Assembly: GCA_963666535.1 (NCBI GenBank)
Contig: OY762913.1
Coordinates: 2,170,001 to 2,234,000, forward strand
Direction: 5' to 3'
Length of the DNA: 64,000 bases
Origin: G963666535 sp963666535
GTDB taxonomy: Bacteria; Bacillota; Clostridia; Oscillospirales; Oscillospiraceae
Notes under the pieces: model-generated
Databases searched by the model: none
What the model saw: only the letters and a program-made list of their open reading frames with translations
What the model was told of the DNA's origin: nothing
Made by a program: the position numbers and the translations under genes
Part shown: positions 1 through 9,845 of the stretch, in pieces
Position numbering within the stretch: the stretch's first letter is position 1
How the letters are laid out: every line of letters begins with the position of its first letter

Positions 1-2
1 AG

Positions 3-2183
3 GTGGACGTGGGCGAGGCCGAACCCGTCCAGATCGTCACCGGCGCCCAAAATGTGCAGCGGGGGGACCTTGTCCCTGTCGCCAAGCATAACTCTCTGCT
101 CCCCGGCGGGGTAAAGATCGAAAAGGGAATGCTCCGCGGCGTTTTGTCCTGCGGTATGCTCTGCTCTCTGAAGGAGCTGGGTCTCACCAGCCATGATTTC
201 CCCTATGCCATCGAGGACGGCATTTTCATTCTCCAGGAGCCCTGCAAGCCCGGCGACGACATCCGTCCCATTGTGGGTCTGGACGACCATGTGGTGGAAT
301 TCGAGATCACCCCCAACCGCCCCGACTGCCTGTCCGTCATTGGTCTGGCCCGGGAAGCGTCGGCCACGTTCCACGCCCCCCTGCGCCTGCACACGCCGGA
401 AGTCAAGGGATGCGGCGGCAATTTGTTAGCGGAATTGGATATTGAGATTGAAAACCCCGTTCTCTGCCCCCGCTACACCGCCCGGATGGTCAAAAACGTG
501 AAGATCGCTCCCTCTCCGGCCTGGATGCGGGAACGCCTGCGCGCCTCCGGCGTACGCCCCATCAATAACATTGTGGACATCACAAACTACGTCATGCTGG
601 AATACGGTCAGCCCATGCACGCCTTCGACTTCTCCTGCGTCAAGGGTGGCAAAATTATGGTCCGCACCGCGCGTGAGGGCGAGGTGATTCAGACGCTGGA
701 CGGCAACGACCGGAATTTGACACCCAATATGCTCTGCATCTGTGACACCGAGCGCCCCGTTTGCGTGGCAGGTGTCATGGGCGGTCTCAACTCTGAGATC
801 GTAGGAGACACCGCCGCCGTCATCTTTGAATCCGCCAACTTCAACGGCGTATCGGTCCGTCGCACCGCCACCGCGCTGGGAATGCGCACGGATGCCTCCG
901 CCCGCTATGAAAAGGGACTTGATCCCATGAACACGCTCAAGGGAGTCCAGCGCGCCTGCGAGCTGGTGGAACTGCTTGGCTGCGGCGAGGTTGTGGACGG
1001 CGTAATGGATGTCATTGCCGCCGATCAGAACACAACCACCGTCCTTCTGGAGCCGGAGAAGATCAACAAGCTACTCGGCACCGACATTTCCAAGCCCGCT
1101 ATGATCTCCATGCTGGAATCCCTGGGCTTTACCATGGATGGCGACACCATTCTTGTCCCCTCCTGGCGGTCCGATGTGGAGCACTATTCCGACATCGCCG
1201 AGGAAGTCGCCCGCATGTACGGCTATGGCAACATCCCCTGCACCCTCATGCGAGGCGATACCACCCGGGGTGGCCTGACCGACAAGCAAAAGGCAGAAAA
1301 GCTGGCCGGTGCCACCTGCCGGGGCATGGGCTTTGACGAAATCATCACCTACTCCTTTATTTCCCCCTCGGCCTATGATAAAATCCGTCTGCCGGCGGAC
1401 TCCCCCAAACGCCGGTCCATTACTATCCTCAATCCGCTGGGCGAGGATACTTCCATCATGCGCACCACCGCCCTCCCCTCCATGCTGGATATCTTGAGCC
1501 GCAATTACAGCTACCGCAACCCCGGAGCCCGTCTGTATGAAATCGGCAAGGTATACTTGCCGGTGGCGGGCGGCACACTGGCCAACGAGCGGCTCATGCT
1601 CTCTCTGGGCGCCTATGGCAAGAACGAAAGCTTCTTTACCATCAAGGGAGCCGTAGAGACCATTCTGACCGCGCTGAACCTCCCTGCCGCGGCCTATTCT
1701 GCCCAAGCCGACCGATCCGCGTTCCACCCTGGCCGCTGTGCCCAAATTACGGTGAAGGGCAAGCAAATCGGCGTTGTGGGGCAGCTGCATCCCCTCACCT
1801 GCTCAAATTACAATGTGGATGCTCCTTTGTACGCCGCTCAACTTGATTTTCTTACGCTGCTGGAGCTGCGCGCACCTGAGCGCGTGTATACCCCCTTGCC
1901 CAAATTCCCGGCTATGACCCGGGACATCGCCGTGGTGTGCGACACCGGCATCACCGTGGCCGCGCTGGAACACTGCATTTCCCGCGGTGGAAATGGTCTG
2001 GTCAAAGCAATCACGCTCTTTGACGTCTATACCGGCGTCCCCATTCCGTTGGGTAAAAAGAGTGTCGCCTTCTCCCTCACCTTACGGCATGACGACCGCA
2101 CCCTGACCGATTCCGAGGCGGACGAGGATGTCAAAGCCATCCTAAAGCTTCTGGAGCAAGAATTCAGCGCCGTTTTACGCTGA
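3..2183 (+). CDS. pheT: Phenylalanine--tRNA ligase beta subunit, 5'-truncated by window edge
   Basis: Beta chain of the (alpha-beta)2 cytosolic enzyme that charges tRNA-Phe. 726 residues are visible. The family is near 790-800, so roughly 60 N-terminal residues lie outside the window, and the GTG at position 3 is an internal valine rather than a start. The reading opens inside the N-terminal tRNA-binding (OB-fold) domain (VQIVTGAQNV). It continues through the B3/B4 editing domain (residues ~120-330, PRYTARMVKNV and NNIVDITNYVMLEYGQPMHA), the B5 domain (~335-410), the synthetase-like core (GFDEIITYSFISP), and ends with the ferredoxin-fold anticodon-binding domain (FPAMTRDIAVV). pheS would be expected just upstream. 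It converges on the UroD-like gene, with a shared hairpin between them. Confidence 0.97.
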   Translation: MDVGEAEPVQIVTGAQNVQRGDLVPVAKHNSLLPGGVKIEKGMLRGVLSCGMLCSLKELGLTSHDFPYAIEDGIFILQEPCKPGDDIRPIVGLDDHVVEFEITPNRPDCLSVIGLAREASATFHAPLRLHTPEVKGCGGNLLAELDIEIENPVLCPRYTARMVKNVKIAPSPAWMRERLRASGVRPINNIVDITNYVMLEYGQPMHAFDFSCVKGGKIMVRTAREGEVIQTLDGNDRNLTPNMLCICDTERPVCVAGVMGGLNSEIVGDTAAVIFESANFNGVSVRRTATALGMRTDASARYEKGLDPMNTLKGVQRACELVELLGCGEVVDGVMDVIAADQNTTTVLLEPEKINKLLGTDISKPAMISMLESLGFTMDGDTILVPSWRSDVEHYSDIAEEVARMYGYGNIPCTLMRGDTTRGGLTDKQKAEKLAGATCRGMGFDEIITYSFISPSAYDKIRLPADSPKRRSITILNPLGEDTSIMRTTALPSMLDILSRNYSYRNPGARLYEIGKVYLPVAGGTLANERLMLSLGAYGKNESFFTIKGAVETILTALNLPAAAYSAQADRSAFHPGRCAQITVKGKQIGVVGQLHPLTCSNYNVDAPLYAAQLDFLTLLELRAPERVYTPLPKFPAMTRDIAVVCDTGITVAALEHCISRGGNGLVKAITLFDVYTGVPIPLGKKSVAFSLTLRHDDRTLTDSEADEDVKAILKLLEQEFSAVLR

Positions 2184-2272
2184 CCACGCTATCGTCACGA
2201 AAACAGACGGTCCATTTACTTTCCTTCCTCGTCAGAGTATAACTTGGACTATGCCCTGTGGGGTCGGGCGGT

Positions 2273-2324
2273 CCCAAAACAGGAAACTCCCACAGCGTTG
2301 GCTGTGGGAGTTTCCTGTTTTGGG
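2273..2324. terminator. Convergent bidirectional terminator hairpin
   Basis: A perfect 24-bp inverted repeat (2273-2296 / 2301-2324) with a 4-nt GTTG loop. The arm core is CAGGAAACTCCCACAGC. It lies between the stop codons of pheT (+) and the UroD-like gene (-), with A/T tracts inside the outer arms on both strands, so it can end transcription from both sides. Confidence 0.85.
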
Positions 2325-2363
2325 GAGTAGAAAAGAGAATAAGTATGGGTGGTGCATCCAAAC

Positions 2364-3347
2364 TCAGCAGGGGCCAAATTCTTTTTCGTACTGGTCAACC
2401 GCATCAGCAAACACGGCAAGCGCGTGTTCCGGGTTTTGGCCAAAGGAGTAATAATAGGGAATATGATTTCCGCCGGGCGCTAAAATGCGGAGAGATTCCC
2501 GCGCCGAGGCTCGGATTTCCTCGTCGGTAACACCGGGACTCATGATCAGCTGTCCGTCATAACCGCCGCGGATGACCAGCCGGTCACCCCAGTTATTTTT
2601 GATCATGCGAATGTCATTTTGGGGATATTGAAGCGTCTGGATCGAGTCGATTCCAATCTCTTCCACCAGGCTTTCCACGGTTTCCTGAATATGTCCGCAG
2701 GAGTGCATCTCAAAGCGCATCCCCAACCGGTGCGTCTCGTCAACCACCTTTTTCAGTTCCGGTTTGATGTACTCGTGCCAGATTAGGGGGTTAAAAAACA
2801 TGTTGCGATCCGTCCCCCAATCATCATGAAAAACGATCACGTCAGGGTTGAAATATTTTTTGGCAATGTCCAGGCATTTGAATTTATACGCGGTAATCTC
2901 CGAAAACAGATCGCGGATTGCGTCCTGGCAATCCTCATCATAAAAAGAAATCAGAGCATTTTCGAACCCCATCAGGGAGTGCATTCGCTCAAAATGTCCC
3001 TCCAGCATGATAAGGGCTCCCATTTGTGTGTCCCGATTCCAGTGCGCGCTGCGGACCTTGGCAATCTCCGGCCAGTCGCAGGCGGTATATGGATCGGGAA
3101 TCTTCATCTGCTCCCGCCAGGTTGTGAGATCGGTAATACTATGTGATCCCGTCTCTGTCACCATTTGCCCGGCAAGGGGGATCACGGTCCAGTGGACACC
3201 CCACCAGTCGAAGCCCTGCTCCGGCTCCATGCTCCAGTCGCCGGGAAACATCATAAAAGCAGTGTCGCCATTGCGGGGCAAGCGCGGGGGCCTTTCATGG
3301 CGATAAACAGCCAAAAGATTATCTCTTCCGTTACTTGTATTGCTCAT
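2364..3347 (-). CDS. Uroporphyrinogen decarboxylase / MtaA-like family protein
   Basis: 327 residues from the ATG at 3347, which follows GAAAGGAATTTTGTT; the longer reading adds 15 residues without a ribosome site. It belongs to the UroD superfamily, in the branch related to corrinoid:coenzyme methyltransferases (MtaA/MtbA). The C-terminal half carries FHDDWGTDRNMFF (~173-185) and MHSCGH (~214-219). An HxC motif of this kind holds zinc in methylcobamide methyltransferases. True haem-pathway UroD has an N-terminal RFPxWxMRQAGR motif, which is not seen, and no haem genes are near. A role in one-carbon or corrinoid-linked metabolism is inferred. The gene sits 41 bp downstream of the symporter on the same strand, so the two are probably co-transcribed and may handle one substrate. 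No corrinoid protein is adjacent. Confidence 0.8.
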   Translation of the reverse strand: MSNTSNGRDNLLAVYRHERPPRLPRNGDTAFMMFPGDWSMEPEQGFDWWGVHWTVIPLAGQMVTETGSHSITDLTTWREQMKIPDPYTACDWPEIAKVRSAHWNRDTQMGALIMLEGHFERMHSLMGFENALISFYDEDCQDAIRDLFSEITAYKFKCLDIAKKYFNPDVIVFHDDWGTDRNMFFNPLIWHEYIKPELKKVVDETHRLGMRFEMHSCGHIQETVESLVEEIGIDSIQTLQYPQNDIRMIKNNWGDRLVIRGGYDGQLIMSPGVTDEEIRASARESLRILAPGGNHIPYYYSFGQNPEHALAVFADAVDQYEKEFGPC

Positions 3348-3388
3348 AACAAAATTCCTTTCTGAAAACGGCGGATGCAAACGTCGGA

Positions 3389-4885
3389 TCAATCGTCCTT
3401 TTGTACGCCAACACCCAGGGTTGTGCGTTCTGATTTTGGCACAACCTCATCAATAGGTTCTTTTTCAAATGCAGCGCAGAGGAACCAGACGAGGGTACAC
3501 AGAGGCCATTCTACATAGATGGGCGTGGGGAACGCAGCCTTGACCGCGGGGACGAGTAGCCAAGCAAAGAAGAAGAGATAGGCAACTGCCTGAACGATCA
3601 AGGAGCTGTGCTTTTTGATCAGCTTGGGGAAATACAGGAAGCTGATCATCATCCAGAAGAAAGCCGGGGTGATACACAGCACGGTGATGATGGTCACGAC
3701 GATGCTGGTGGCTTTATACGCCAGAAACAGGGTGACCAAAACCAGAACCAAAAGCACAAGCTGAGACTGAACCTGTTCCTTCTTTCTGGCAGCAACGTGA
3801 TCGGTGACAGTATCCTTCTTCTTAAACGGGACCAGAATATCAAAGCAGACCAGCTGAACCGCGGCCATCAGCAGCGCGACGCCGGTGGAGACGGTGACTG
3901 CCCACAGGCCGGCCATACCAAAGGCTGCCAAGCCCGGGTGGAGAGACATAATAACAGCCGCCATTGCCTGGGCAGAAGGAATATCGGGGAAATTGACTTT
4001 GGCCACAAGCCCAAAGACCACAGAAATAATACATACCGGCAGAACCATCAGCCCACCAATGATGATGCCCCAGCGGGCGGCTTTCTCCGAGGTGGCTGCA
4101 GCGCAGGCCATGGTGTTGGACTGGGTGGTGATGCGGTTGCCCGGCTCCGAAACCAGAAAGCTCAGACAGGTGGCAACGCCCAGCCCGCCCATCAGGGACA
4201 GCCAGTCGCCCCCGGCAGTCGTGCTTTCGGTGATGTTATGTACGCCGTTCATCAATTCGCCCCAGCCGCCGGCATTGTAGACAGCGGCAATCCCGCAGAT
4301 GATCAGTCCGACATAAATGACAACCACGTTAATGAGATTGGCAAGACTGGTACCAAACAGACCGCCCACCATACAGATGAAGGCGAAAGCAACTGCGGTG
4401 ATAGCAATGCCCACCTGATACGTAATAACGCCCGGGAACATGGCCGCCAGCATGGCACCGCCGGCCACATACTGCAGACAGGCAACACCCAGAATGATGA
4501 TAAGCTGCCCGATGACCATCAGGTAACGGCTGGTAGGCCCACAGTAGTCGGCCACCATTTCCGCGTTGGTGGAGTAACCCAGCCGGCGGATGCGCCGTGC
4601 ACCCACAATTCCCAGGAATAACAGACCAATAACATTGGCCACGCCGTACCAGATGGCGGAGACGCCGGCAGTCTGAACCAGCTGTGCGATGCCTGTGCTG
4701 GCAGCACTGCCAATGCTGCCCCCGGCAGTGAGCATGATCACGAGGATCAGGGGAAGATTTTTGCCTGCCATCAGGAAGGAGCTTTTGCCGCCCTTGGCGA
4801 CGATGTCATTTTGCCGTTTCTGTGCCCATCCGCAGATACCGAACAGCGCAACGACATAGACAATGGTGACGATTGCGACAATCAT
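3389..4885 (-). CDS. Sodium:solute symporter family (SSS) transporter
   Basis: 498 residues from the ATG at 4885, chosen because AGAGGAGGAAAATCAC precedes it; a 26-residue upstream extension is polar and lacks a ribosome site. The protein begins directly with a membrane segment (MIVAIVTIVYVVALFGICG) and has about 13 predicted membrane helices. The SSS-type stretch GGSIGSAASTGIAQL (~60-75) follows helix 2, and a charged loop lies before the last helices (FKKKDTVTDHVAARKKE). The family couples Na+ entry to uptake of organic acids, sugars, amino acids, choline or pantothenate; the substrate cannot be told here. It is the first gene of a probable two-gene unit with the UroD-like gene. The PucR-type regulator is transcribed divergently from the other side of a 347-bp spacer and is the likely controller. 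Confidence 0.88.
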   Translation of the reverse strand: MIVAIVTIVYVVALFGICGWAQKRQNDIVAKGGKSSFLMAGKNLPLILVIMLTAGGSIGSAASTGIAQLVQTAGVSAIWYGVANVIGLLFLGIVGARRIRRLGYSTNAEMVADYCGPTSRYLMVIGQLIIILGVACLQYVAGGAMLAAMFPGVITYQVGIAITAVAFAFICMVGGLFGTSLANLINVVVIYVGLIICGIAAVYNAGGWGELMNGVHNITESTTAGGDWLSLMGGLGVATCLSFLVSEPGNRITTQSNTMACAAATSEKAARWGIIIGGLMVLPVCIISVVFGLVAKVNFPDIPSAQAMAAVIMSLHPGLAAFGMAGLWAVTVSTGVALLMAAVQLVCFDILVPFKKKDTVTDHVAARKKEQVQSQLVLLVLVLVTLFLAYKATSIVVTIITVLCITPAFFWMMISFLYFPKLIKKHSSLIVQAVAYLFFFAWLLVPAVKAAFPTPIYVEWPLCTLVWFLCAAFEKEPIDEVVPKSERTTLGVGVQKDD

Positions 4886-5093
4886 GTGATTTTCCTCCTC
4901 TTTCAGATAATCTCTTTCCATTTTTCCACATTCCGCACAAGCCTGTGGAACTAAGAAGATCATAGCATGGCAGGCCCTGGCCAGTCATTTCTCATTATCA
5001 CAATATCGCAGGATTGAAATCTCCGGAATGAAAAAAGTGGGCATGGTAGGCGGGGGCAAAGAGGAGGCGCATGGCTTCCAAATCTCTCACAAC

Positions 5094-5106
5094 TTACATT
5101 TTGTAA
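5094..5106. promoter_or_regulatory. Short palindrome in divergent spacer, possible operator
   Basis: TTACA-TTT-TGTAA lies in the 347-bp spacer between the symporter (-) and the PucR-type regulator (+). Five-bp arms are short and the region is AT-rich, so chance is possible. It is noted because regulators of this type usually bind in such a spacer. Confidence 0.25.
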
Positions 5107-5232
5107 AAATAAAGACGCTCATACTTACTAAACGTACAACTACAAGCGGTCTCCTTGTAATACCCCTAAAAGTGTGCTATATTTTTGTTAAAATTATTGA
5201 ATTTTTTTGTTTGGCAAAAAGGAGACGTGAAT

Positions 5233-6864
5233 GTGGAGTTTACCATAAATATCGTACTTGCCCTTTTGATGCCCTACCGCGGAAAGCCCTATATCCCGGT
5301 CAGTGATCAACGGAAATATCGCTGGGTGTCACTGCTGCCGGAAACGGCTGGGGAAATGAAACCGGATTTTTTGTACGTCTGCCTTCTTACACAGGCAATG
5401 GAGCGAAATCAGTTGGTCCCGGGATATCACTATGTCTGCATCCGAAACTGCTATGTAGACGATGAGACGGATGCAGAGCATCTGAGCAGCTATATTGTGA
5501 TGGACGAAAACAGGGATGTGGCCTGGCTGTTTAATCTGCTTCACATGCGTATTTTGGAACTCAATCAATGGGAACAGCGAATTCAGCAGGCACTGCTGCA
5601 GGATTGCGACTACCAGCGTCTGCTGGATGAAAGCGAAGATATTCTTAAAAATGCGCTTTTCGTATTGGATGCGGCCTATCGCCTGCTGGCCAGCAGCAAA
5701 CAGTATCTCAGCCCGGACCCAATGAATGTGTCACTTCTGGAGAAGGGATATCACACCCAGGAGACAATACAGCGCTTTCAGGTGTACGGAAGATTTAAAG
5801 AGTATCATGATCAGACCGGGCTGCTGTTTGGCAAAGCCGGAGAAATTGCCCGCTTTGAAACAGTAAGTAAATGGTGCCGCTACGGTGGCGTGCCGCTGAT
5901 TCACGTCGTATTGGTGTGCAGTCACAATCCCCTTTCGGCAGAGATGGTGGAACTATTTGAAATTCTGATGTACTATATCAACATTTGCTTTCTCCGGGAA
6001 CAAAAGCAGTTTCAGCTGCCAACGCAGTCCTATACTCGTTTTATGCGGGACATGCTGTATCATGAGCTGACGGATGTTCACCAAATTGCAGAGTGCGCAG
6101 TGCGCACCAATGTTCCCTTTTCGGGCAACTTCAATGCGTATCGCATTATATTTCAGGATAACGCGATTGTATTGGTGGGGCGTTTTGTGCAGGAACTGTC
6201 GTCTTACCTGCGAGAGTCCAAAATCGTTGCAAATGATTATGAGATCAGTGTGCTTAACACCTATCCCAATTCCCATATTCAGGAGCTTTCCGCCCTGAAT
6301 ATCAATCAAATTGTTCCTCTATTGGAACAGTATGGGGGTATTTGTGGGATCAGCGAGCCCTTTCATACGCTGGCAGAATTCAAATATGCCTGCACCCAGG
6401 CAACTCGTGGGTTAAACTTTGGGAATAAGCTCTATCAAATCGGGGTTTCCTGCGGCAGCGCCATTAAATCGACTGAAAACACGGTGGAACCCGGCCGCGC
6501 ATTTCGTTTTGAGGACATTTACGTCTACTATATGATTCATTTGGGGGGAAGTGGTCCATTTGATGTATTCAAAAACACACCATATATTCAGGCATTGAAA
6601 AAACTGATTGCATATGACAGCGAGCGGAACAGCAATTTGGTGGAAGTGCTGCACTGCTATCTACAAGTAGAACGCCGGGCTACTGTGGCGGGTAATCTGC
6701 TGCATATGCACCGTAATAACGTGATTTACCACGTGAGTAGAATTGAAGAACTACTGGAAGTGGACTTGGAGGATTACTGGGTACGGCTGGGACTAATGCT
6801 GGCCTTTCATTATCTGGAGTTGGAGCGGGCGAACGAGAAAGAAACCGCCGACCGCGAAAAGTAA
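5233..6864 (+). CDS. PucR/CdaR-type transcriptional regulator
   Basis: About 543 residues from the GTG at 5233, which is 8 nt after AAGGAG; an upstream TTG at 5185 and a GTG at 5227 fit the ribosome site less well. The C-terminus (~residues 470-530) has the PucR-type helix-turn-helix: a YLQVERRATVAGNLLHMHRN stretch followed by NVIYHVSRIEELL. The middle (~270-420) resembles the GGDEF-like/CdaR regulatory region. The N-terminal ~200 residues are presumably a sensory domain and show no family I can name. Such proteins activate catabolic genes in response to purines, sugar acids or amino acids. The divergent symporter and UroD-like gene make them its likely target. Downstream lies about 500 bp without a clear gene. 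Confidence 0.85.
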   Translation: MEFTINIVLALLMPYRGKPYIPVSDQRKYRWVSLLPETAGEMKPDFLYVCLLTQAMERNQLVPGYHYVCIRNCYVDDETDAEHLSSYIVMDENRDVAWLFNLLHMRILELNQWEQRIQQALLQDCDYQRLLDESEDILKNALFVLDAAYRLLASSKQYLSPDPMNVSLLEKGYHTQETIQRFQVYGRFKEYHDQTGLLFGKAGEIARFETVSKWCRYGGVPLIHVVLVCSHNPLSAEMVELFEILMYYINICFLREQKQFQLPTQSYTRFMRDMLYHELTDVHQIAECAVRTNVPFSGNFNAYRIIFQDNAIVLVGRFVQELSSYLRESKIVANDYEISVLNTYPNSHIQELSALNINQIVPLLEQYGGICGISEPFHTLAEFKYACTQATRGLNFGNKLYQIGVSCGSAIKSTENTVEPGRAFRFEDIYVYYMIHLGGSGPFDVFKNTPYIQALKKLIAYDSERNSNLVEVLHCYLQVERRATVAGNLLHMHRNNVIYHVSRIEELLEVDLEDYWVRLGLMLAFHYLELERANEKETADREK

Positions 6865-7361
6865 ACTGGGAAAACAGGTGCCACAAATTTCATTTGCATT
6901 TGAAACTGATTGCCGCAGACAGGACTTGCATTCGTAATCACGACAAGCCTGAGGTCGACCGCTGGTCTGCAAGACTCCAATCCAGTACTGGCGGATACTC
7001 GCATAAGGACGGCGAAAATAGAAAGAGGGCAAACCAAGCTTAATAGCAAGGTTTGCCCATACTTTTGGTTCAATCAAGGTTAGCTTTAGCAGTGCGTAAA
7101 AGGCCCATATCAAGCGAATGCTCACAATCTCCTCTATAATGGGGATTGCTAAGAAGCAAGCGCGAATGGTCAGAAAAACTAAAAAGAATACTTATTGTTA
7201 ATATAAAAAGTGGAATGCTGTTTTAAGAAACTTAAGTGGTTTCGCAGAGTTGTTGCCCATTACGATAAGCTGGACTCCTCGTTCCTGCGTTTGTTTATCT
7301 GCCGTTCATTGCAATTGTAGTCAAATAGCACGACAGTGTCCATTTTGCAAACAAGGCCTAA
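6865..7361. other. 497-bp gap without a recognisable gene
   Basis: Only short overlapping open frames occur on the minus strand, none with a ribosome site or a recognised family. A 9-bp hairpin (7027-7035 / 7050-7058, GGGCAAACC arms) and an imperfect TTTCA...TGAAA palindrome near 6888-6905 are visible. The block may be leftover non-coding mobile DNA like that further downstream, but nothing proves it. Confidence 0.4.
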
Positions 7362-8525
7362 TTAGCTTCCGATCATATGATTCTCATTCAGCCCGTTGTC
7401 ATCAATTGCCCTATCGCTTATTTTCACGTTTTTAATGATGCGTTTTATAAAAGCAATTAGTAACATGAGAATCGGTAATACAACTCCAAATGTTCCGATA
7501 AAGGGGACCCAGGTCAGCGTATCCCACTTTTGCTGATAGGCGGGATCGGGATATACAATCATTGAATATACGAATAATATAAGCCCTAAAGGCCAAACGA
7601 TCCTTTTATGATCTTTAAGACCAAACATTTGTGATAAACCAATGATTCCAGCATAAAAGTAAATGGAAATTCTTATAAATTGAGACATCATCCATATCAT
7701 CGCCAAAATACTTTCAATTCTAGTAAGGATACCAATGTCTCCTTGCTGTGCAAGCAAATAAGAGGGATAAGGACTTGTTGCGACTATGGGACTTCCTAAT
7801 ACCAAAATACTCATAATGGTCGTACCCAAATTCATAACTGCTGCTATTGTAAAACCTATAAGCATTGAGCGCCGCGCTTTTGGGGGTTCATTAATAGAAG
7901 CGGGATTTATCATATTAAAAACAATCAGCGGCCATGTAATATAGCTTATTAAATACAAGGAGCCTTTTAATGTCGGTGCAATTCCATTCTCAAGGGCAGG
8001 TAATATATTTTCCATTTTTATATTCTGAATATTGAGTGACAACATGAGAATTACAAGTATGATGACGATTACAATAAATATTTCCGCAGAACGCGCAATT
8101 GTCTCAATTCCATACAGTATGCCAATGATCAGTGCCAAGGTTAGAAGCAGGTTTAAAGCGTAGAGAGGCGTTCCCAACATATAATTAGACTGAACAAAGT
8201 TTCCGATATAAAAAATTACCTGTGCAGCATCTAGGAAGCATACAAACAGAACAAAAACAGCAGATACTACCCAGCCGATCCATTTTCCGAATGTACATGA
8301 AAATATTTCAATCAGATTTTTACCGGGATACATCCTGGCTAAGCAATCGTATAACCATATAAATGCGATTGAAATGATAGGTGTAATAAGTGCTGACACC
8401 CACGCATCCTGTTTTGCCAAACCGGCCACTCCGGAAGATGTTGACATAATGGTTGTTCCCGCAGCAAAGCAGGCAACCAAGGCATATAGTTGATGATTCG
8501 TAATTTTTGTTTCATTAGCGTTCAC
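7362..8525 (-). CDS. GerAB-type spore germination permease
   Basis: 387 residues starting at a GTG (8525), with AAAGGTG about 11 nt upstream. It is an APC-superfamily membrane protein of the GerAB/ArcD/ProY branch. It starts with the characteristic TKITNHQLYALVACFAAGT segment and has about ten membrane helices. The AKQDAWVSALITPIISIAF helix and PGKNLIEIFSCTFGKW loop are typical of inner-membrane B subunits of germinant receptors. GerAB proteins bind the germinant amino acid or a related signal and act with GerAA and GerAC; neither partner is adjacent, so this is an orphan B subunit. AT content is clearly higher than in the flanking housekeeping genes. It supports an endospore-forming host. 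Confidence 0.88.
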   Translation of the reverse strand: MNANETKITNHQLYALVACFAAGTTIMSTSSGVAGLAKQDAWVSALITPIISIAFIWLYDCLARMYPGKNLIEIFSCTFGKWIGWVVSAVFVLFVCFLDAAQVIFYIGNFVQSNYMLGTPLYALNLLLTLALIIGILYGIETIARSAEIFIVIVIILVILMLSLNIQNIKMENILPALENGIAPTLKGSLYLISYITWPLIVFNMINPASINEPPKARRSMLIGFTIAAVMNLGTTIMSILVLGSPIVATSPYPSYLLAQQGDIGILTRIESILAMIWMMSQFIRISIYFYAGIIGLSQMFGLKDHKRIVWPLGLILFVYSMIVYPDPAYQQKWDTLTWVPFIGTFGVVLPILMLLIAFIKRIIKNVKISDRAIDDNGLNENHMIGS

Positions 8526-8878
8526 TTATTTTAAAGCACCTTTCATCACAATTGAAATTGGTGTATAGGCGACTGGCAACGATATCCGAAGGATTCATAC
8601 TACATATATCCAAACTGATCAATGGATTCACTTATTATCCCCCATTCATGTGCATGTGTACGAATCTATATTTCCAATTATTATTTAATAATATGCAACT
8701 TTATTATATGATCCTCAATGGAAAAAATTTAATCGCACCCATTTTTTGATATGAGTCGAACTGGATTACACTGTGGGAAAGTGATTTTCAATAAAATTCT
8801 TATAAACTTGTTTCTTGCGCGGCTGTGCAGTGTAGCAACAGAAATAGTCTCTCCCATATAAAAGAGTCCTCCTGCATT
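8526..8878. other. AT-rich gap between gerAB-like gene and relaxase remnant
   Basis: About 350 bp, very AT-rich, particularly 8640-8760. I see no convincing coding frame, hairpin or RNA gene. It presumably holds the promoter of the germination gene and the edge of the decayed mobilisable element. Confidence 0.4.
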
Positions 8879-9656
8879 TTATGTATGTCTGGTCGTGTCG
8901 GTACTTTGATTGCTGTCGGCACTTGCTGTGCCAGAAAACCCTGTGGGTGATTCAGCCGCTTCAATTCCTCCATGGACAATTCCCGCTCGGATTCGAAACT
9001 CACGTTCCATCGCCTCCTTCAAATATTGTTCGTCGTGCAGCCAGTCGTCCAGGCACTTCATTCCACTGGGGGTCGTGTAAGTGATGCTTTTTCTGGAATC
9101 CTGCCAGCCGACGTCGTAGCCCTCGGTGCGCATCAGGGGGATGAGCTCCTCGCGGGTGCCGGCATAGCGCATGCTCTCGTCAATGTCGCCCATTAATCGG
9201 AACTTCCAGCTCTCGCCCCGCGCGGCGGCATGGTACTCCGCTGTGGACATGGACTTCACTTTTTTTCTGACCTTTCTGAAATACCGGCAGACCAAACATC
9301 TCGCACACCTGATCGTTGCGCTGCTTGAGCTCAACCAGCTCCGGCTCACTGGTGTGGAGATTGCGCCCATCCTCCAGCGAGACGCTGTTTATGATAAAAT
9401 GCGAATGGACGTGGCCACGGTCGGTATGGGTGCAGACCAACACCTCACGTCCGTCGAAATACTTGCCAAGCTCCATCGCCGTCGCGTGCGCCGTGACCGG
9501 ATTGACGTCGGCTTCCTTTGGGAAGGACTGCACCATATGGAAGAACAGTATTTTGTCATCCTTGTGGTAGAGCAGCTTCGTACTGTGGAAATCCTCGTAG
9601 ACGCTTTCCGGCCGGCAGTTGATGCCGCTGACCAGAGACTGTCCCTGCCATAACGT
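8879..9656 (-). pseudogene. Relaxase/mobilisation protein, frameshifted remnant
   Basis: The reading from 9656 gives LVSGINCRPESVYEDF, LYHKDDKILFFHMVQSF, then CTHTDRGHVHSHFIINSV. The last contains the HxDxxHxH metal-binding triad of Relaxase-family (MobP/VirD2-like) DNA nicking enzymes, which start conjugative transfer at oriT. At a run of seven T (9260-9266) the frame breaks. The continuation is in another frame and reads MSTAEYHAAARGESWKFRL, SITYTTPSGMKCLDDWL and AMEREFRIRAG, ending at 8879. A TAG closes the frame just upstream at 9657-9659, so a proper start is also lost. The remnant is about 260 codons, against 400 or more in the family. This is the decayed core of a mobilisable element; no oriT was identified. 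Confidence 0.8.
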
Positions 9657-9845
9657 CTATACGTCCCGCATTGTGTGCCCCATAATCGCCGCCAACCGCT
9701 TCAGCCTTTGCTGGGCCACGGGATCGCCCCTTTATCACCGTCCACCAGGCTTCGCAGCATCGCACGGCCGCGGAGAGTACTGAAATAAAACTCCTCAAAA
9801 TTGCCCTTACTGCACAGGGGCCGCAACAAAATGGACACTTGGGTT
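9657..9845 (-). pseudogene. Small zinc-ribbon-like mobile-element gene, frameshifted
   Basis: It opens with MGEPKCPFCCGPC, a CPxC knuckle. After a frame change it reads NFEEFYFSTLRGRAMLRSL and DGDKGAI, then after another RLKRLAAIMGHTMRDV before the TAG at 9657-9659. At least two frameshifts are needed to join the pieces. It lies directly upstream of the relaxase remnant and was probably part of the same operon. No family name is claimed. Confidence 0.5.

Noticed and set aside
3608..4621. Long plus-strand frame (337 codons) opposite the symporter gene
   Set aside because: It is the complement of a well-supported membrane protein; Gln/His/Asn-rich composition is typical of antisense shadows.
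6793..7125. Overlapping minus-strand frames of 87-110 codons after the PucR gene
   Set aside because: No ribosome site, no family, strongly Cys/Arg-biased composition in one frame. They look like chance frames in non-coding DNA.
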